Of a stretch of 50,499 bases of DNA, positions 16,061 to 24,926 are shown in pieces (position 1 is the stretch's first letter; the number at the start of each line of letters is the position of its first letter). The notes beneath the pieces were generated by a model. It ran no database searches. It saw only the letters and a list, made by a program, of their open reading frames with translations, and was not told the origin of the DNA. The position numbers and the translations under genes are program-made. Source of the stretch: a bacterium (GTDB taxonomy: Bacteria > Cyanobacteriota > Vampirovibrionia > Obscuribacterales > Obscuribacteraceae). The DNA is taken from NCBI GenBank assembly GCA_018062085.1, contig JAGOSY010000031.1, positions 1-50,499 of the forward strand, written 5' to 3'.

Positions 16061-17860
16061 ATGAAAAAACGACAAATTGCAGCAACACTCTTACTCTCAC
16101 TTACCCCGCTTTTGTGCCCCATGTTCTTGCCCTTGGGCTTAGACTTGAGCCATCCGGCTGAAGCGGCTTGGTATGACAACGAGAATACTTTTCTAGATCG
16201 CGGCAAACAGGCTTATAACCAGGGGCAGTTCGACCAGGCTATTCAGGCCTTGACTGAGTCAATTAAGCTTAACGGCGATCGGGCTGATTCTTATTACTGG
16301 CGGGGCTTGGCGCTTTTAGCAATTAAGCAAAATGACCGGGCCTTGGCCGACTTAACTGACGCCATTCGCTTGGCCCCAGATAGTACCAGCTGTTTTCTTA
16401 GCCGTGGTCTGCTTTACTCAAACCTGGGTCAGCTTGACAAGGCTGTGGCTGACTTCGACCGGGCCTTAGCCATTGACCCCAATTTAATTGATGCCAAGAC
16501 CAATCGTGACTTTGCTGCCAAGGAGCTAGAGAAGCAAAAAATTGCTAAAGCTAAACCAGTCGAGCCAGCTAGTACTGAGCTTGCTGTCACTACAGTTAGT
16601 AACAATCAAGTAGTAGCATCTAGTCAAACTGGTAGTTCTGTGCGGCCTCATGTGGCGCGCACGACTAGTGGTTATGACTCAAAGGGCAAACCGACTTATG
16701 GTGTATCTACCACTGCTACTGTCACCCCTGCGGTCACTGGTCGAATGGTCGTTGCTACTGCTGATGGTATCAACGATCCTAAGTGGTTAGCTTTGCAAAA
16801 AGAGCTAGAAGCGAAAGTCGCTCGTGAGAAAAAAGAAGCCGAATTGGCTGCTGTCGAACGTTCGCGCAACGAATTGAAGGCGCGCGAATTGGCGTTGAAA
16901 GAGAAGGAAGCCGAAGAACGCATCGAGCGTCAACGCAATAAGCATGAAGTGGAAGACGCTCGTCGTTTGGCCATGGCTAATAACGCTAAGGTGAAAACCC
17001 CTGCTAAAGTCACGGCCAAGACTGAGACTGAAAGCCAACCAGAAGAATCGGCACTAGACGTCACTAATCGTCCGGTTCGCGACAAGTGGGCTTTAATTGT
17101 TGGCATCAGCAATTTTCAAGACAACAAACTCAATCTTAAATATCCGGCCAAAGATGCCAAAGACTTCAACGATTATTTGTTGAAAGAAGGCAATTTTGCT
17201 CCTGATCACGTTAAGCTACTTGTTAATGAGCAAGCCACTCGCGCTAACATTCTCTCTGAATTGGGTGATAAGTGGTTGCCCCGCGTCGCTAATCCAGATG
17301 ACTTGGTTGTCATCTATATTTCTAGCCACGGCAGCGCTTCAGATATGGATATTGGTGGTGTCAACTATCTACTCGCTTACGATAGCCAGGTCGATAGCCT
17401 CTACGCTTCTGGCCTGCCAATGCAAGATTTGACCAGAATTATCAAGGGCCGAGTGCATTCAGATAGAGTGGTTCTAGTTCTTGATGCTTGTCATAGTGGT
17501 GCTGCCGATCCGGGCTCTAAGGGGCTTTTCCGTCAAGGCAACGTCGACATAACTGAAGTCGCTCAAGGTACTGGCCAGCTGGTCATTTCATCCAGTCAGC
17601 CTTCGCAAGTATCGTGGGAGTCAAAGCATTATCAAAACTCTGTCTTTACTCGTTGTTTAATCGAGTCGCTTAAAAGCAAAGGTAGTGCCACCACTCTTGG
17701 TGAAGCCTTTAGCAACATGAAAGACAAAGTGCAACAAGAAGTATTGACTGAGCGCGGCGTGCTGCAAACTCCGGTATTGAAGTCGCGCTGGAAAGGCAAC
17801 GACCTGCGTCTTGCTGCCCCAGCTGTTACTCCCCGACCAGGTTTGGCTGAAAATCCATAA
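16061..17860 (+). CDS. exported TPR-coiled-coil-caspase (peptidase C14) protein
   Basis: 599 aa with a modular layout. A signal peptide (about 1-36, ending 'AEAAW') is followed by three TPRs (about 43-76, 77-110, 111-144). A Thr/Val-rich linker comes next, then a charged coiled coil (about 245-305). The C-terminal caspase-fold domain (about 342-590) has the catalytic dyad His423 in 'ISSHGS' and Cys477 in 'LDACHSGAA'. Such orthocaspases usually cleave after Arg or Lys. A secreted caspase with intact dyad is notable because most bacterial members are cytoplasmic. It is adjacent to the membrane kinase gene and ends 51 bases before the methyltransferase gene. Confidence 0.92.
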   Translation: MKKRQIAATLLLSLTPLLCPMFLPLGLDLSHPAEAAWYDNENTFLDRGKQAYNQGQFDQAIQALTESIKLNGDRADSYYWRGLALLAIKQNDRALADLTDAIRLAPDSTSCFLSRGLLYSNLGQLDKAVADFDRALAIDPNLIDAKTNRDFAAKELEKQKIAKAKPVEPASTELAVTTVSNNQVVASSQTGSSVRPHVARTTSGYDSKGKPTYGVSTTATVTPAVTGRMVVATADGINDPKWLALQKELEAKVAREKKEAELAAVERSRNELKARELALKEKEAEERIERQRNKHEVEDARRLAMANNAKVKTPAKVTAKTETESQPEESALDVTNRPVRDKWALIVGISNFQDNKLNLKYPAKDAKDFNDYLLKEGNFAPDHVKLLVNEQATRANILSELGDKWLPRVANPDDLVVIYISSHGSASDMDIGGVNYLLAYDSQVDSLYASGLPMQDLTRIIKGRVHSDRVVLVLDACHSGAADPGSKGLFRQGNVDITEVAQGTGQLVISSSQPSQVSWESKHYQNSVFTRCLIESLKSKGSATTLGEAFSNMKDKVQQEVLTERGVLQTPVLKSRWKGNDLRLAAPAVTPRPGLAENP

Positions 17861-17911
17861 AATGCTAGTACAATGGTGTAGTCGTATACCTATACTAATG
17901 TGTGACGTGCA

Positions 17912-20900
17912 GTGAGCAAGCTTCTCAGCGTTCCATCAAGGCAAGAAATACTTGCTGCTTGCAGCCAGGTGCCTAATGCCGAGTTCGGCAAATTAGACCG
18001 GGCCGATATCGTTCAGACAAAACTCAATGTTTTGTTGGCGGCTCTTGAAGACGAGGCCACCGAAAAGCAGGCAATTAGAATATTGCATGATTTGGCTGAT
18101 GACTTGGCCAAGCAGAGTTCAGCGTTGTCTCATCCCTCAGAAATTGACGGCGAGCTAGAGCAGCAGCAGCTAGTTCTAAAGAGCGTCGGTTTGCCATCAC
18201 TGCCTGATCCCATTAGATTGCTTCTTACTCCGGCTGTCTTTTCGCCTGAGCTATGGGGCCGAACTTTTGCTGAAGGTTTGCTTAAGAGCAAAGAACAGTT
18301 TCAGGGCAAGCGCATTGTTGAAGTAGGAACGGGTTCTGGTTGGATTAGTCTGCTTTTGCTCTTCGTCACAAATGTGAAAGAGGTTTTAGGCCTCGATTTG
18401 AATCCAGTGGCGGTGACAATGGCCAAGCTCAATACTTGGCTCAATGGCACGACGGCTGACGGAAATTATGTGCTCAGCATGGCGGGTGAGCCTATTGTCA
18501 AAGTGTTTCAGGCCGAAGTTTCAGACTTGCTATCAATGCCCCTTGCCTCTGGTCAACATTTTGATCACGTCATTGGCTGCATTCCGCAAGTTTTACACCC
18601 TAACCCTGTTAAAGGCGAAATGAACTTTGGCACCGGTGATAGTGAGAACCAAGAGGCGCTTTCAGAGAAAGATCTCTATGACCTCAGCAATTATTGCTTT
18701 GAACAAGGAATTTTAGAAGACCGTTTTGGTCTGCCTCTAATTGCAAGAGCTTTAGAGCAGGCGCAGCTTTGTCTTAACCCCGGTGGAAGAGTGACTCTGG
18801 TGCTCGGTGGTAGACCGGGGCGACAGGCCATCGAAAGTATGTTTGACCGTCGCGGCTACGAAAGCAAGCTTGTTTGGATGCGACGCATTCAGCAAGCAGA
18901 TGATACTGATTTGGCTTCGCTGGTTGATTTAGAAGCTGAGCACGGCATCCGCTTTCACTTCTTTATGTCACGCGATTCAGAACTATCTGTCTCTGCTGCT
19001 ACTGCCGTGAAGCTGCTCGCTGCTGGTCGTCAGGTATTTCATGACCTGCTTGTTTATCAAGCCGATACTAGGTTCGAGCCTGAGGTCTTTGCTTTCGTTC
19101 GCAATTTGAATCATATGAAGCTTGAAAGCCTACGCAAAGAGCTTGATTTTTCTCGACTTGGTCATGAAAAAATCAGTTTTCTCAGTCGCCTCTCGCGCTC
19201 ACTACTTGATGTAAAAACTATTCCCTACCCGCATGAACGCGGCGACTTGAGTATTCGAGCAATAATTGCGCGTTATCTCAATGGCTTCTGCTACTACCCA
19301 ATTACTGCTTCTGAATTATTTATAGCTCCATCGCGCTCAGAGCTTGTTGACATGATTTTGCGCATGGTGGCTAGCTCGGGTGAGCGCATATTGCTGTCGT
19401 CTTCTGTTGCTTCTGTATACGAGCGAGTGGCTCTCGATAATGGTTTGGACCTAACTGTTGGCAATGATGATCTTTCAGAATTAAATGAGTTAGATGATCT
19501 GGTAGCACCAAAAGTAGTGCTAATCTCGCCCCGGCAATTGCTCAATCCTTCACCGATAAATTTCAAGGCAATTTGCCAGCAAGCTCGGCTGCACCCAGAC
19601 CGCTGGTATTTGATTGACGATTCTGAAAGCTTCTTAATTAGCTCACAGCTTGGCTCTAACATGACCTTGCGCTTTGCCGGTCAAGAACCGCTGCCAGAAA
19701 ATCTAATACTGCTTTATGGTCTAATCAAAAATACAATTAGTCGCGACCTTGAATTGAGTTTTTTAATCAATGCTCCAGCTGCCTGGATGGAAGGCCTAGA
19801 AATTGGCTCTGAGTTGAGCTATTCGCGCATTGCTTATCCCACTCAGCTTTTGTATGAATGGTTGTTCGATGATCTGATGACTTTCCCGTTTCCGGATCAA
19901 GTACTAGAGCGCAAGTTGAACGCCAACTTGCACGGTGATTCAGCGCATAGTGAAGGCAGCCATAGCGGCGGGCCAAACAATACTGTTACGCCACTGATTG
20001 CGCAGTTGGCAAAAGACCCATGCTTCGCTGCCAAGCCAATCGATGTAGAGACCCCTGGCTTAATCAGGCTCGACTATGGTGAGTTTGAATCACCTGTGCC
20101 TGATATTCTCGTCAAAGGTTTACTCAAGGGCTTCTTAGACGAAGAGACCACGATTCTGCCTCAGATCGTTAGCGAACGTGTTTCTGCCTATATGAAATGG
20201 ACTCGCAAAGTCGTCATTCCTGGCAAGCGCGTAGTGCTGGCCCAGGGTGTCTTCCCTCTCTTTGGCGCCATGATTAAAGCTCTGTCTAAGCGCTTAGGAC
20301 GCCCATGTTTGGTGGCCGTACCCGACGGCAGTTATGGGCCGCTCTACCCGATGCTTAGCTATTATGGCGCTCGCTTAGTTGAAGTGAAAACCGCCCCGGA
20401 GCGTGCTTTTCTGATTTCACCCAAAGACATTGCTGCCTTGCCAGAAAAGCCAGATTTGCTTTGGCTCACTCAGCCTAATAATCCTAGTGGCATATTCTTA
20501 GACCCAGAGCGCCTGCGCACAATAGTCGAGAATTGCCATAAACAAGGCATTTATGTATTCTCTGATGAAATCTTCTTCTTACTTTCTGACCACCGCCTCG
20601 GTAAGTGGACACCGGCGTCTCTATCGGCCGGGTCGTTTGCTTCTGGACCAAGTGGCAGCCATATATTTATGGTTGATGGCATTGCCAAAAGCTTTGCTGC
20701 TGGCGGCATGAGATGTGGCTTTATGGTCACCCCTGATGAGGATTGGGCTCAAGAAATCGCTGCACATGTTGAGCCGCCACCAGCTGCCATATTGCGCGCC
20801 TGGGATGCTCTTTATTCTGCTTTCTTAGAGAAAGCCCCGCACCAAATGATGGACGTTTCGCAAGCCTTCTCTGAAGTAGAAACCTATCTCACTAACCAGA

Positions 20901-21172
20901 GAAAGACACTTTCAAATAGAAGAGAAGAGCTGTTAGCTTTGCTTAAGTCGAAAGGCCTCGATGACGGTTACGATACTCCTTATCGCGGCGGCTTGTTCTT
21001 GCTGGCAAAGCTCGATAGCGAGCAGGAAAGGCTGGCTAACCAATATAAGCTATTGACTAACCCGGCCGCTTGGGGGCGCACACCAGATATGGTGCGCATG
21101 TGTTTTTGTATTGATGAAGCTGCTTTCCGTGAAACCATAGAAAGATTGAGCAAGTTCGTGAATGAGGCGTGA
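17912..21172 (+). CDS. mmt: plant-type methionine S-methyltransferase (methyltransferase-aminotransferase fusion)
   Basis: 1086 aa, close to the length of the plant enzyme that makes S-methylmethionine from methionine and SAM. Residues about 90-345 are the methyltransferase: SAM motif 'VEVGTGSGWIS' (136-146), 'GCIPQVLHPNP' (222-232), 'YCFEQGILEDRFGLPLIARA' (261-280) and 'GGRPGRQ' (299-305), all recalling plant MMT. The middle region also matches in character ('LPENLILLYGLIKNTISRDLELSFLI'). Residues about 690-1086 are a fold-type I aminotransferase-like domain with 'TQPNNPSG', 'FSDEIFF' and a lysine in 'DGIAKSFAAGG'. The start is GTG at 17912 with a weak Shine-Dalgarno; TATACT at 17891-17896 could be a -10 element. 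An SDR gene follows after 25 bases. Identification is from recall of the plant family, not from a search. Confidence 0.85.
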   Translation: MSKLLSVPSRQEILAACSQVPNAEFGKLDRADIVQTKLNVLLAALEDEATEKQAIRILHDLADDLAKQSSALSHPSEIDGELEQQQLVLKSVGLPSLPDPIRLLLTPAVFSPELWGRTFAEGLLKSKEQFQGKRIVEVGTGSGWISLLLLFVTNVKEVLGLDLNPVAVTMAKLNTWLNGTTADGNYVLSMAGEPIVKVFQAEVSDLLSMPLASGQHFDHVIGCIPQVLHPNPVKGEMNFGTGDSENQEALSEKDLYDLSNYCFEQGILEDRFGLPLIARALEQAQLCLNPGGRVTLVLGGRPGRQAIESMFDRRGYESKLVWMRRIQQADDTDLASLVDLEAEHGIRFHFFMSRDSELSVSAATAVKLLAAGRQVFHDLLVYQADTRFEPEVFAFVRNLNHMKLESLRKELDFSRLGHEKISFLSRLSRSLLDVKTIPYPHERGDLSIRAIIARYLNGFCYYPITASELFIAPSRSELVDMILRMVASSGERILLSSSVASVYERVALDNGLDLTVGNDDLSELNELDDLVAPKVVLISPRQLLNPSPINFKAICQQARLHPDRWYLIDDSESFLISSQLGSNMTLRFAGQEPLPENLILLYGLIKNTISRDLELSFLINAPAAWMEGLEIGSELSYSRIAYPTQLLYEWLFDDLMTFPFPDQVLERKLNANLHGDSAHSEGSHSGGPNNTVTPLIAQLAKDPCFAAKPIDVETPGLIRLDYGEFESPVPDILVKGLLKGFLDEETTILPQIVSERVSAYMKWTRKVVIPGKRVVLAQGVFPLFGAMIKALSKRLGRPCLVAVPDGSYGPLYPMLSYYGARLVEVKTAPERAFLISPKDIAALPEKPDLLWLTQPNNPSGIFLDPERLRTIVENCHKQGIYVFSDEIFFLLSDHRLGKWTPASLSAGSFASGPSGSHIFMVDGIAKSFAAGGMRCGFMVTPDEDWAQEIAAHVEPPPAAILRAWDALYSAFLEKAPHQMMDVSQAFSEVETYLTNQRKTLSNRREELLALLKSKGLDDGYDTPYRGGLFLLAKLDSEQERLANQYKLLTNPAAWGRTPDMVRMCFCIDEAAFRETIERLSKFVNEA

Positions 21173-21197
21173 ATAAGCGTGAATAAGGAAGGAATCC

Positions 21198-22100
21198 ATG
21201 GAATCTAACGCTTTGCCCGATTTGTCGATGCGAGGCAAAAATTGTTTGATCACTGGTGCCACTGCTGGCATTGGTAAAGTGACAGCGATGGAACTAGCTG
21301 GCCGCGGTGCTAATATCATTATTGTTGGTCGCAATGCCGATAAGTGTGAGAGCACATTGGCTGAAATTGAAGCCAAAACAGGCAATACCAATCTCGACTT
21401 TCTTACTGCCGACCTCTCAGATTTTCAATCGGTGAAAGCACTAGCTAAGAATTTCACCAACAAATATAGCAAGCTCAATGTTCTCATTAACAACGCCGGT
21501 GGCGTCTTCATGCGTCGCGCCGATACCAAAGATGGCCTAGAGATGACTTGGGCTCTTAACCACTTTGGTTATTTTTGGTTGACTGGTTATCTAATTGATG
21601 TGCTTAAGGTCAGCACACCTTCTCGAATAATCAATGTTTCATCGGATGCTCATAAACGGTCATCATTGAGTGGGCCGCCTAATATGCGCGACAAAATGCC
21701 TATTGGTTTTCTCAATTATGCCGATACTAAATTGGCCAATATACTCTTCTCTTATCATTTGGCTTATAGCATTAAGTCTACCGGTGTTACGGTTAATGCC
21801 ATGCACCCTGGCATAGTCGCTACTGATTTTGGCTCTAACAACGGCATTGTTGGCAAAGCTATACAGCTAAACGCTAAGGTCTTTGGTGTCAAGCCAGAAG
21901 AAGGCGCTCGTACTATTATTCAGTTAGCTAGCGCCCCTGAGTTGTATCAAGTAACAGGTAAATATTTCGTCAACGGTCGCGAAGTGCTTTCGTCAAAAAC
22001 CTCGTATGACACCAAGCTCAGTACCAAGATGTGGCAATGGAGTGTGGATGTATCTAGGCGTTTGGGCATGGACACTAAACGCATCGAGTTCTTGCGCTAG
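21198..22100 (+). CDS. short-chain dehydrogenase/reductase, retinol dehydrogenase-like
   Basis: NAD(P)-dependent oxidoreductase of 300 aa. The Rossmann motif 'TGATAGIGK' lies near residue 19, 'NNAGG' near residue 99, and the catalytic 'YADTK' after 'RIINVSSDAH' near residue 175. Overall it resembles the retinol dehydrogenase/WW-domain oxidoreductase branch of classical SDRs, which use NADPH and lipid-like alcohols or aldehydes; the substrate is unknown. A strong Shine-Dalgarno AAGGAAGGA precedes the ATG. It is probably co-transcribed with the methionine S-methyltransferase gene upstream and converges with the exported hypothetical gene. Confidence 0.9.
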   Translation: MESNALPDLSMRGKNCLITGATAGIGKVTAMELAGRGANIIIVGRNADKCESTLAEIEAKTGNTNLDFLTADLSDFQSVKALAKNFTNKYSKLNVLINNAGGVFMRRADTKDGLEMTWALNHFGYFWLTGYLIDVLKVSTPSRIINVSSDAHKRSSLSGPPNMRDKMPIGFLNYADTKLANILFSYHLAYSIKSTGVTVNAMHPGIVATDFGSNNGIVGKAIQLNAKVFGVKPEEGARTIIQLASAPELYQVTGKYFVNGREVLSSKTSYDTKLSTKMWQWSVDVSRRLGMDTKRIEFLR

Positions 22101-22124
22101 TAAATTCGTTTCTGTTGAGTTGCC

Positions 22125-22856
22125 CTATTTGTCTTTGCCCATGAAGCCTACGCCTTCTATCATGCCTTCGAGGTCGCTCTTGTTGGCCGCAGAGTAGCTT
22201 ACGTCTGTGGGCGACTTCGTCAACTTTAAACCGCTAGGAATGACAAAGTCATTGGGGTCGTAAGTCTTTGTGGTTATCGATTTGGTTATGACTGGCGTGC
22301 GTTGCAAAAAGTCTTTGTAGCGGTGGGCGTCGAACCATTCTTTGTGTTTGTATTTTTCTTCGGTGGCTGAACTTTCAAATAGAGGTATCTCTTTTATATC
22401 CGGCACAAATAGATAGCGGCACAATACCTCTGCTGCCTTGCTTGGAATTTTGATATTCTTGGCACCGTAGACAAGTGTGTTTTTTCGCGTTTTATAGCAC
22501 AGGCAGTCAAAGCCTTTATATTTCTTCGCCCCAACGAAGGTTGCTTTTTCTGGGTCGTGAGGAGGTACGCAGGCATTTAAGAGCATGACGCCAGTGAAGC
22601 GCTTCAGGTCACTTTGCCAGTAGACTTTTCGGTCGGTGCGAAAACAAGTAACTTTCCAATCTGGTGCTTTGGCCACGAGGAAGAAATTACCGGTGTTGTT
22701 TTTAATTTTTATAGCTTCGTCAGTGAGATAGATGGTGTTGTCGAATTGAGTCACAACGAACACTTTCTGTGCCGCTTCTGCCCCCACGCATGGGAGTGCA
22801 ATCAAGCCGCTTATGGGAACCAAAGAAGTGAGAAATATTCTTAGATTGCTTTGCAT
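22125..22856 (-). CDS. exported hypothetical protein
   Basis: Unrecognised. The frame runs back to 22937, but the ATG at 22856 immediately starts a signal peptide (about 28 residues, likely cut after Ala-Glu-Ala) and has AGGT a few bases upstream, so I take it (243 aa). The mature protein has four Cys in its first half ('VTCFRTDRK', 'LLNACVPP', 'FDCLCYKTR') and Lys/Tyr-rich strands, suggesting a secreted beta-rich domain. 'WFDAHRYKDFLQRTPVITKSITTKTYD' near the end shows no known motif. It stops 24 bases from the convergent SDR gene. Confidence 0.7.
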   Translation of the reverse strand: MQSNLRIFLTSLVPISGLIALPCVGAEAAQKVFVVTQFDNTIYLTDEAIKIKNNTGNFFLVAKAPDWKVTCFRTDRKVYWQSDLKRFTGVMLLNACVPPHDPEKATFVGAKKYKGFDCLCYKTRKNTLVYGAKNIKIPSKAAEVLCRYLFVPDIKEIPLFESSATEEKYKHKEWFDAHRYKDFLQRTPVITKSITTKTYDPNDFVIPSGLKLTKSPTDVSYSAANKSDLEGMIEGVGFMGKDK

Positions 22857-22938
22857 AGGATACCTGCTCTTGCGTACGTACACCATTCTACCTGAGTCTG
22901 TCAGATGTTTTCCTTTTTGAAAGTGTTGGCTGGTCAAT

Positions 22939-23085
22939 CTAATATGAGACGAATCTGCGTGGCAATATTGTCTTTGTCCACGTGTGTAGGCCGCGCGATG
23001 CCTGGATAGTAAGAATGCAAATGGATTTGCCGCCGTCGAGAAATGAGAACTCGAAGTTCACCGGCAGCACGTGATTGATTATTTC
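22939..23085 (-). pseudogene. coding-like remnant without a start codon
   Basis: On the minus strand, 48 codons are open between an upstream in-frame TGA and TAG at 22939-22941, with no ATG. The peptide is protein-like ('HVLPVNFEFSFLDGG', then 'KSICILTIQASRGL'), with alternating hydrophobic strands and a Gly-Gly turn, unlike random translation. It recalls the strand pair of an AlbA_2/Schlafen-type domain, but this is weak. It lies in a stretch otherwise without genes and is probably the C-terminal relic of a decayed gene. Confidence 0.35.
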
Positions 23086-23144
23086 AGTTTTTCACTACCT
23101 TCAGCACAGCATTTTATGGCGAAGCCAAAGCCAACCATGGGTCA

Positions 23145-23336
23145 ATCCGATGACTTGATGTAAGGTTTATCAAAAGATAAACTAAGACCCTACCTAGCTA
23201 AGTCATATTCGGTAGTAAACACTGTGTCTAGGAGGACGTAAGGCTCCTCACCCAGATCCTGTATGAACTGCTCGAACAATAGGCTATCGTTTGTTTGTCC
23301 CATTAGTTCTAAAACGCGCTCGTAGCAATTATTCAT
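23145..23336 (-). pseudogene. short gene interrupted by an in-frame stop
   Basis: On the minus strand an ATG at 23336 opens 48 codons that read as a well-formed small protein ('CYERVLELMGQTND', 'FEQFIQDLGEEPYVLLDTV', 'TTEYDLAR'). It stops at TAG (23190-23192). The same frame continues with 'GLSLSFDKPYIKSSD' before TGA (23142-23144), and 'EYDLAR-stop-GLSLSFD' looks like one sentence broken by a point mutation. No good Shine-Dalgarno is present. Either a 48-residue protein is still made or the gene is dead; I favour decay because another remnant lies 60 bases further on. Confidence 0.4.
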
Positions 23337-23377
23337 GACTTATTCAATTATTCTTCAATCGATTTTGCCAATGCCTG

Positions 23378-24085
23378 CTAGTCTTTCAAGCCGACGAAAG
23401 ATTGAATCACTATGGCATGGTTTACCTGATCGTCAAATCGATCTGATCTATTGACATACTGATATTGGTAGCCTACTTCTACTCGCGCTTTCTTTATGGT
23501 TTTGATGCCCAGACCTGCAAATATGCGGTTCTGATCAATACCCGCCTGCGGTCCTCCTTCTACGCTGTTCAAATTGATGAAGAGTTCGTCTTGAGCGGTG
23601 GCATAAATGCGTTTATGGAGGGGATAGTTGACTTTGACCAAGTGTCTCAGTCTTACGCCTGCACCATTTAGGGGTTCAAACATTCTTTGTTCTAGGCGAG
23701 TGCGATTAATGAGCAGGGAGCCCTTGATACTTTTGTTCATTAGCGCTTGCTGCCAGATGCGGTGCTCGTTCTGTACACCTTCATCGGTATAGTTTGAGAG
23801 CCATAGATAGCCAGCAAAAAGTGAGAAATTATCCTTCAGTCGATACTCTAGAGCTGGTCTGAGCAAAAGCTGATTGAGACCAGAGACGTTGTCACCAACG
23901 CGCGGGCTGACCTCTAAGTAGCCGCGCACTTTCTTGTAGATAGTGCGATCTAGCATAATTGGTGTCCATAACTGCAAGTCATGGTCTGGGGCGGCTGGTG
24001 CTGGTTCACACCACAACAACAGCAACAACAACGCCATTGCCGCGCTGACCCGTGCTAGTTTTGAGTTGGGTTTCCTTTTTGCCAT
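23378..24085 (-). CDS. DUF2490 outer-membrane beta-barrel protein
   Basis: 235 aa from the ATG at 24085; a GTG six bases earlier (24091) overlaps the stop of the preceding gene and is an alternative. A Lys/Arg-rich start and Leu/Ala run ending 'EPAPAAPD' form a signal peptide. The mature part has regularly alternating strands with Arg/Tyr/Asn-rich amphipathic segments ('RLRHLVKVNYPL', 'RVEVGYQYQYVNR') and a terminal aromatic-containing strand, matching the DUF2490 barrel family. Function is unknown. It is the last gene of the five-gene minus-strand operon and argues for an outer membrane in this organism. Confidence 0.82.
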   Translation of the reverse strand: MAKRKPNSKLARVSAAMALLLLLLWCEPAPAAPDHDLQLWTPIMLDRTIYKKVRGYLEVSPRVGDNVSGLNQLLLRPALEYRLKDNFSLFAGYLWLSNYTDEGVQNEHRIWQQALMNKSIKGSLLINRTRLEQRMFEPLNGAGVRLRHLVKVNYPLHKRIYATAQDELFINLNSVEGGPQAGIDQNRIFAGLGIKTIKKARVEVGYQYQYVNRSDRFDDQVNHAIVIQSFVGLKD

Positions 24086-24090
24086 CGTCA

Positions 24091-24924
24091 CTATTTTGCT
24101 GTTGCTAAAACACTATCACCTAGTCTAATTTCACCATAGTTTTGCGGAATGGCATTTTGCCCAAACATGACTTTTCCGTTTTCTTTGCGGAAGTATGAAA
24201 GGGTCTTGAGGGGTTCTTGCGAGGCTTCTGCCGTGTCTTGATCTATGGTTGTCATCTGGCAGCGGTCGCAGGGTTTAACCAGGCTAAGAGTGACACCGCC
24301 TATAGAAATTTGAGACCAGCCATCTTCGGCAAATGGGGCGCTGCCACCAACGGTGATATTGGGTCTGAAGCGGTTCATAGGCAGCGGATATTCGAGTCTT
24401 CTATTTAACTCAGTTAGTGATTCGTCACTGATAACTAGTACTGGAAAACCATCGGCAAAGCCAACTACATTGGCTGGTGAGTTGGCATACTGTTGGTCAA
24501 CTATGCGATTGAACGAAGGCTCCATGCGCACTAAGCGTACTTTCCTTTCTAGGTAATGCGAGAGCAAAGTTGCAGCTTCTTCTCCTTGGTCTACGGCCTG
24601 GCAAGTGTCATTCCATACTTTGACAGTCATACCTTTGGCATTGCCTTGCGCTTCTATACTAAGTGGAACTTCTATGCTGTCGCCCAGCGGCATGGTTAGA
24701 CGTAAAGTGTGCTCTAGTATGGCTGTTTGAATCAGTGCCATGGGCGCCAGCTCTCGCTGGGTGAGAAACTGTCCCCCTTCAGTTACTACCATCCATTCGC
24801 GGTCATATTTAAAGCCGCGATTTTCTAATTTGGCGCTGTGTAATGATATTCCTGCCAGACTTTTTACTGGATAAATTGTCAGGGATGTAACCGTGAGAGG
24901 TGGGCTAGTCAAAGAAGTGCTCAT
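24091..24924 (-). CDS. MOSC domain protein, YcbX-like
   Basis: 277 aa with an N-terminal MOSC_N beta-barrel ('TIYPVKSLAGISLHSAKLENRGFKYDREWMVV') and a C-terminal MOSC domain ('NRFRPNITVGGSAPFAEDGWSQISIGG'). The family includes E. coli YcbX/YiiM and mARC proteins, which use a molybdenum cofactor to reduce N-hydroxylated compounds. The conserved Cys pair is present in 'KPCDRCQMT' near residue 220. No ferredoxin domain is fused, so an external electron donor is needed. GAGGAAA sits before the ATG, and the gene overlaps or abuts both neighbours in the operon. Confidence 0.93.
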   Translation of the reverse strand: MSTSLTSPPLTVTSLTIYPVKSLAGISLHSAKLENRGFKYDREWMVVTEGGQFLTQRELAPMALIQTAILEHTLRLTMPLGDSIEVPLSIEAQGNAKGMTVKVWNDTCQAVDQGEEAATLLSHYLERKVRLVRMEPSFNRIVDQQYANSPANVVGFADGFPVLVISDESLTELNRRLEYPLPMNRFRPNITVGGSAPFAEDGWSQISIGGVTLSLVKPCDRCQMTTIDQDTAEASQEPLKTLSYFRKENGKVMFGQNAIPQNYGEIRLGDSVLATAK

Positions 24925-24926
24925 GA

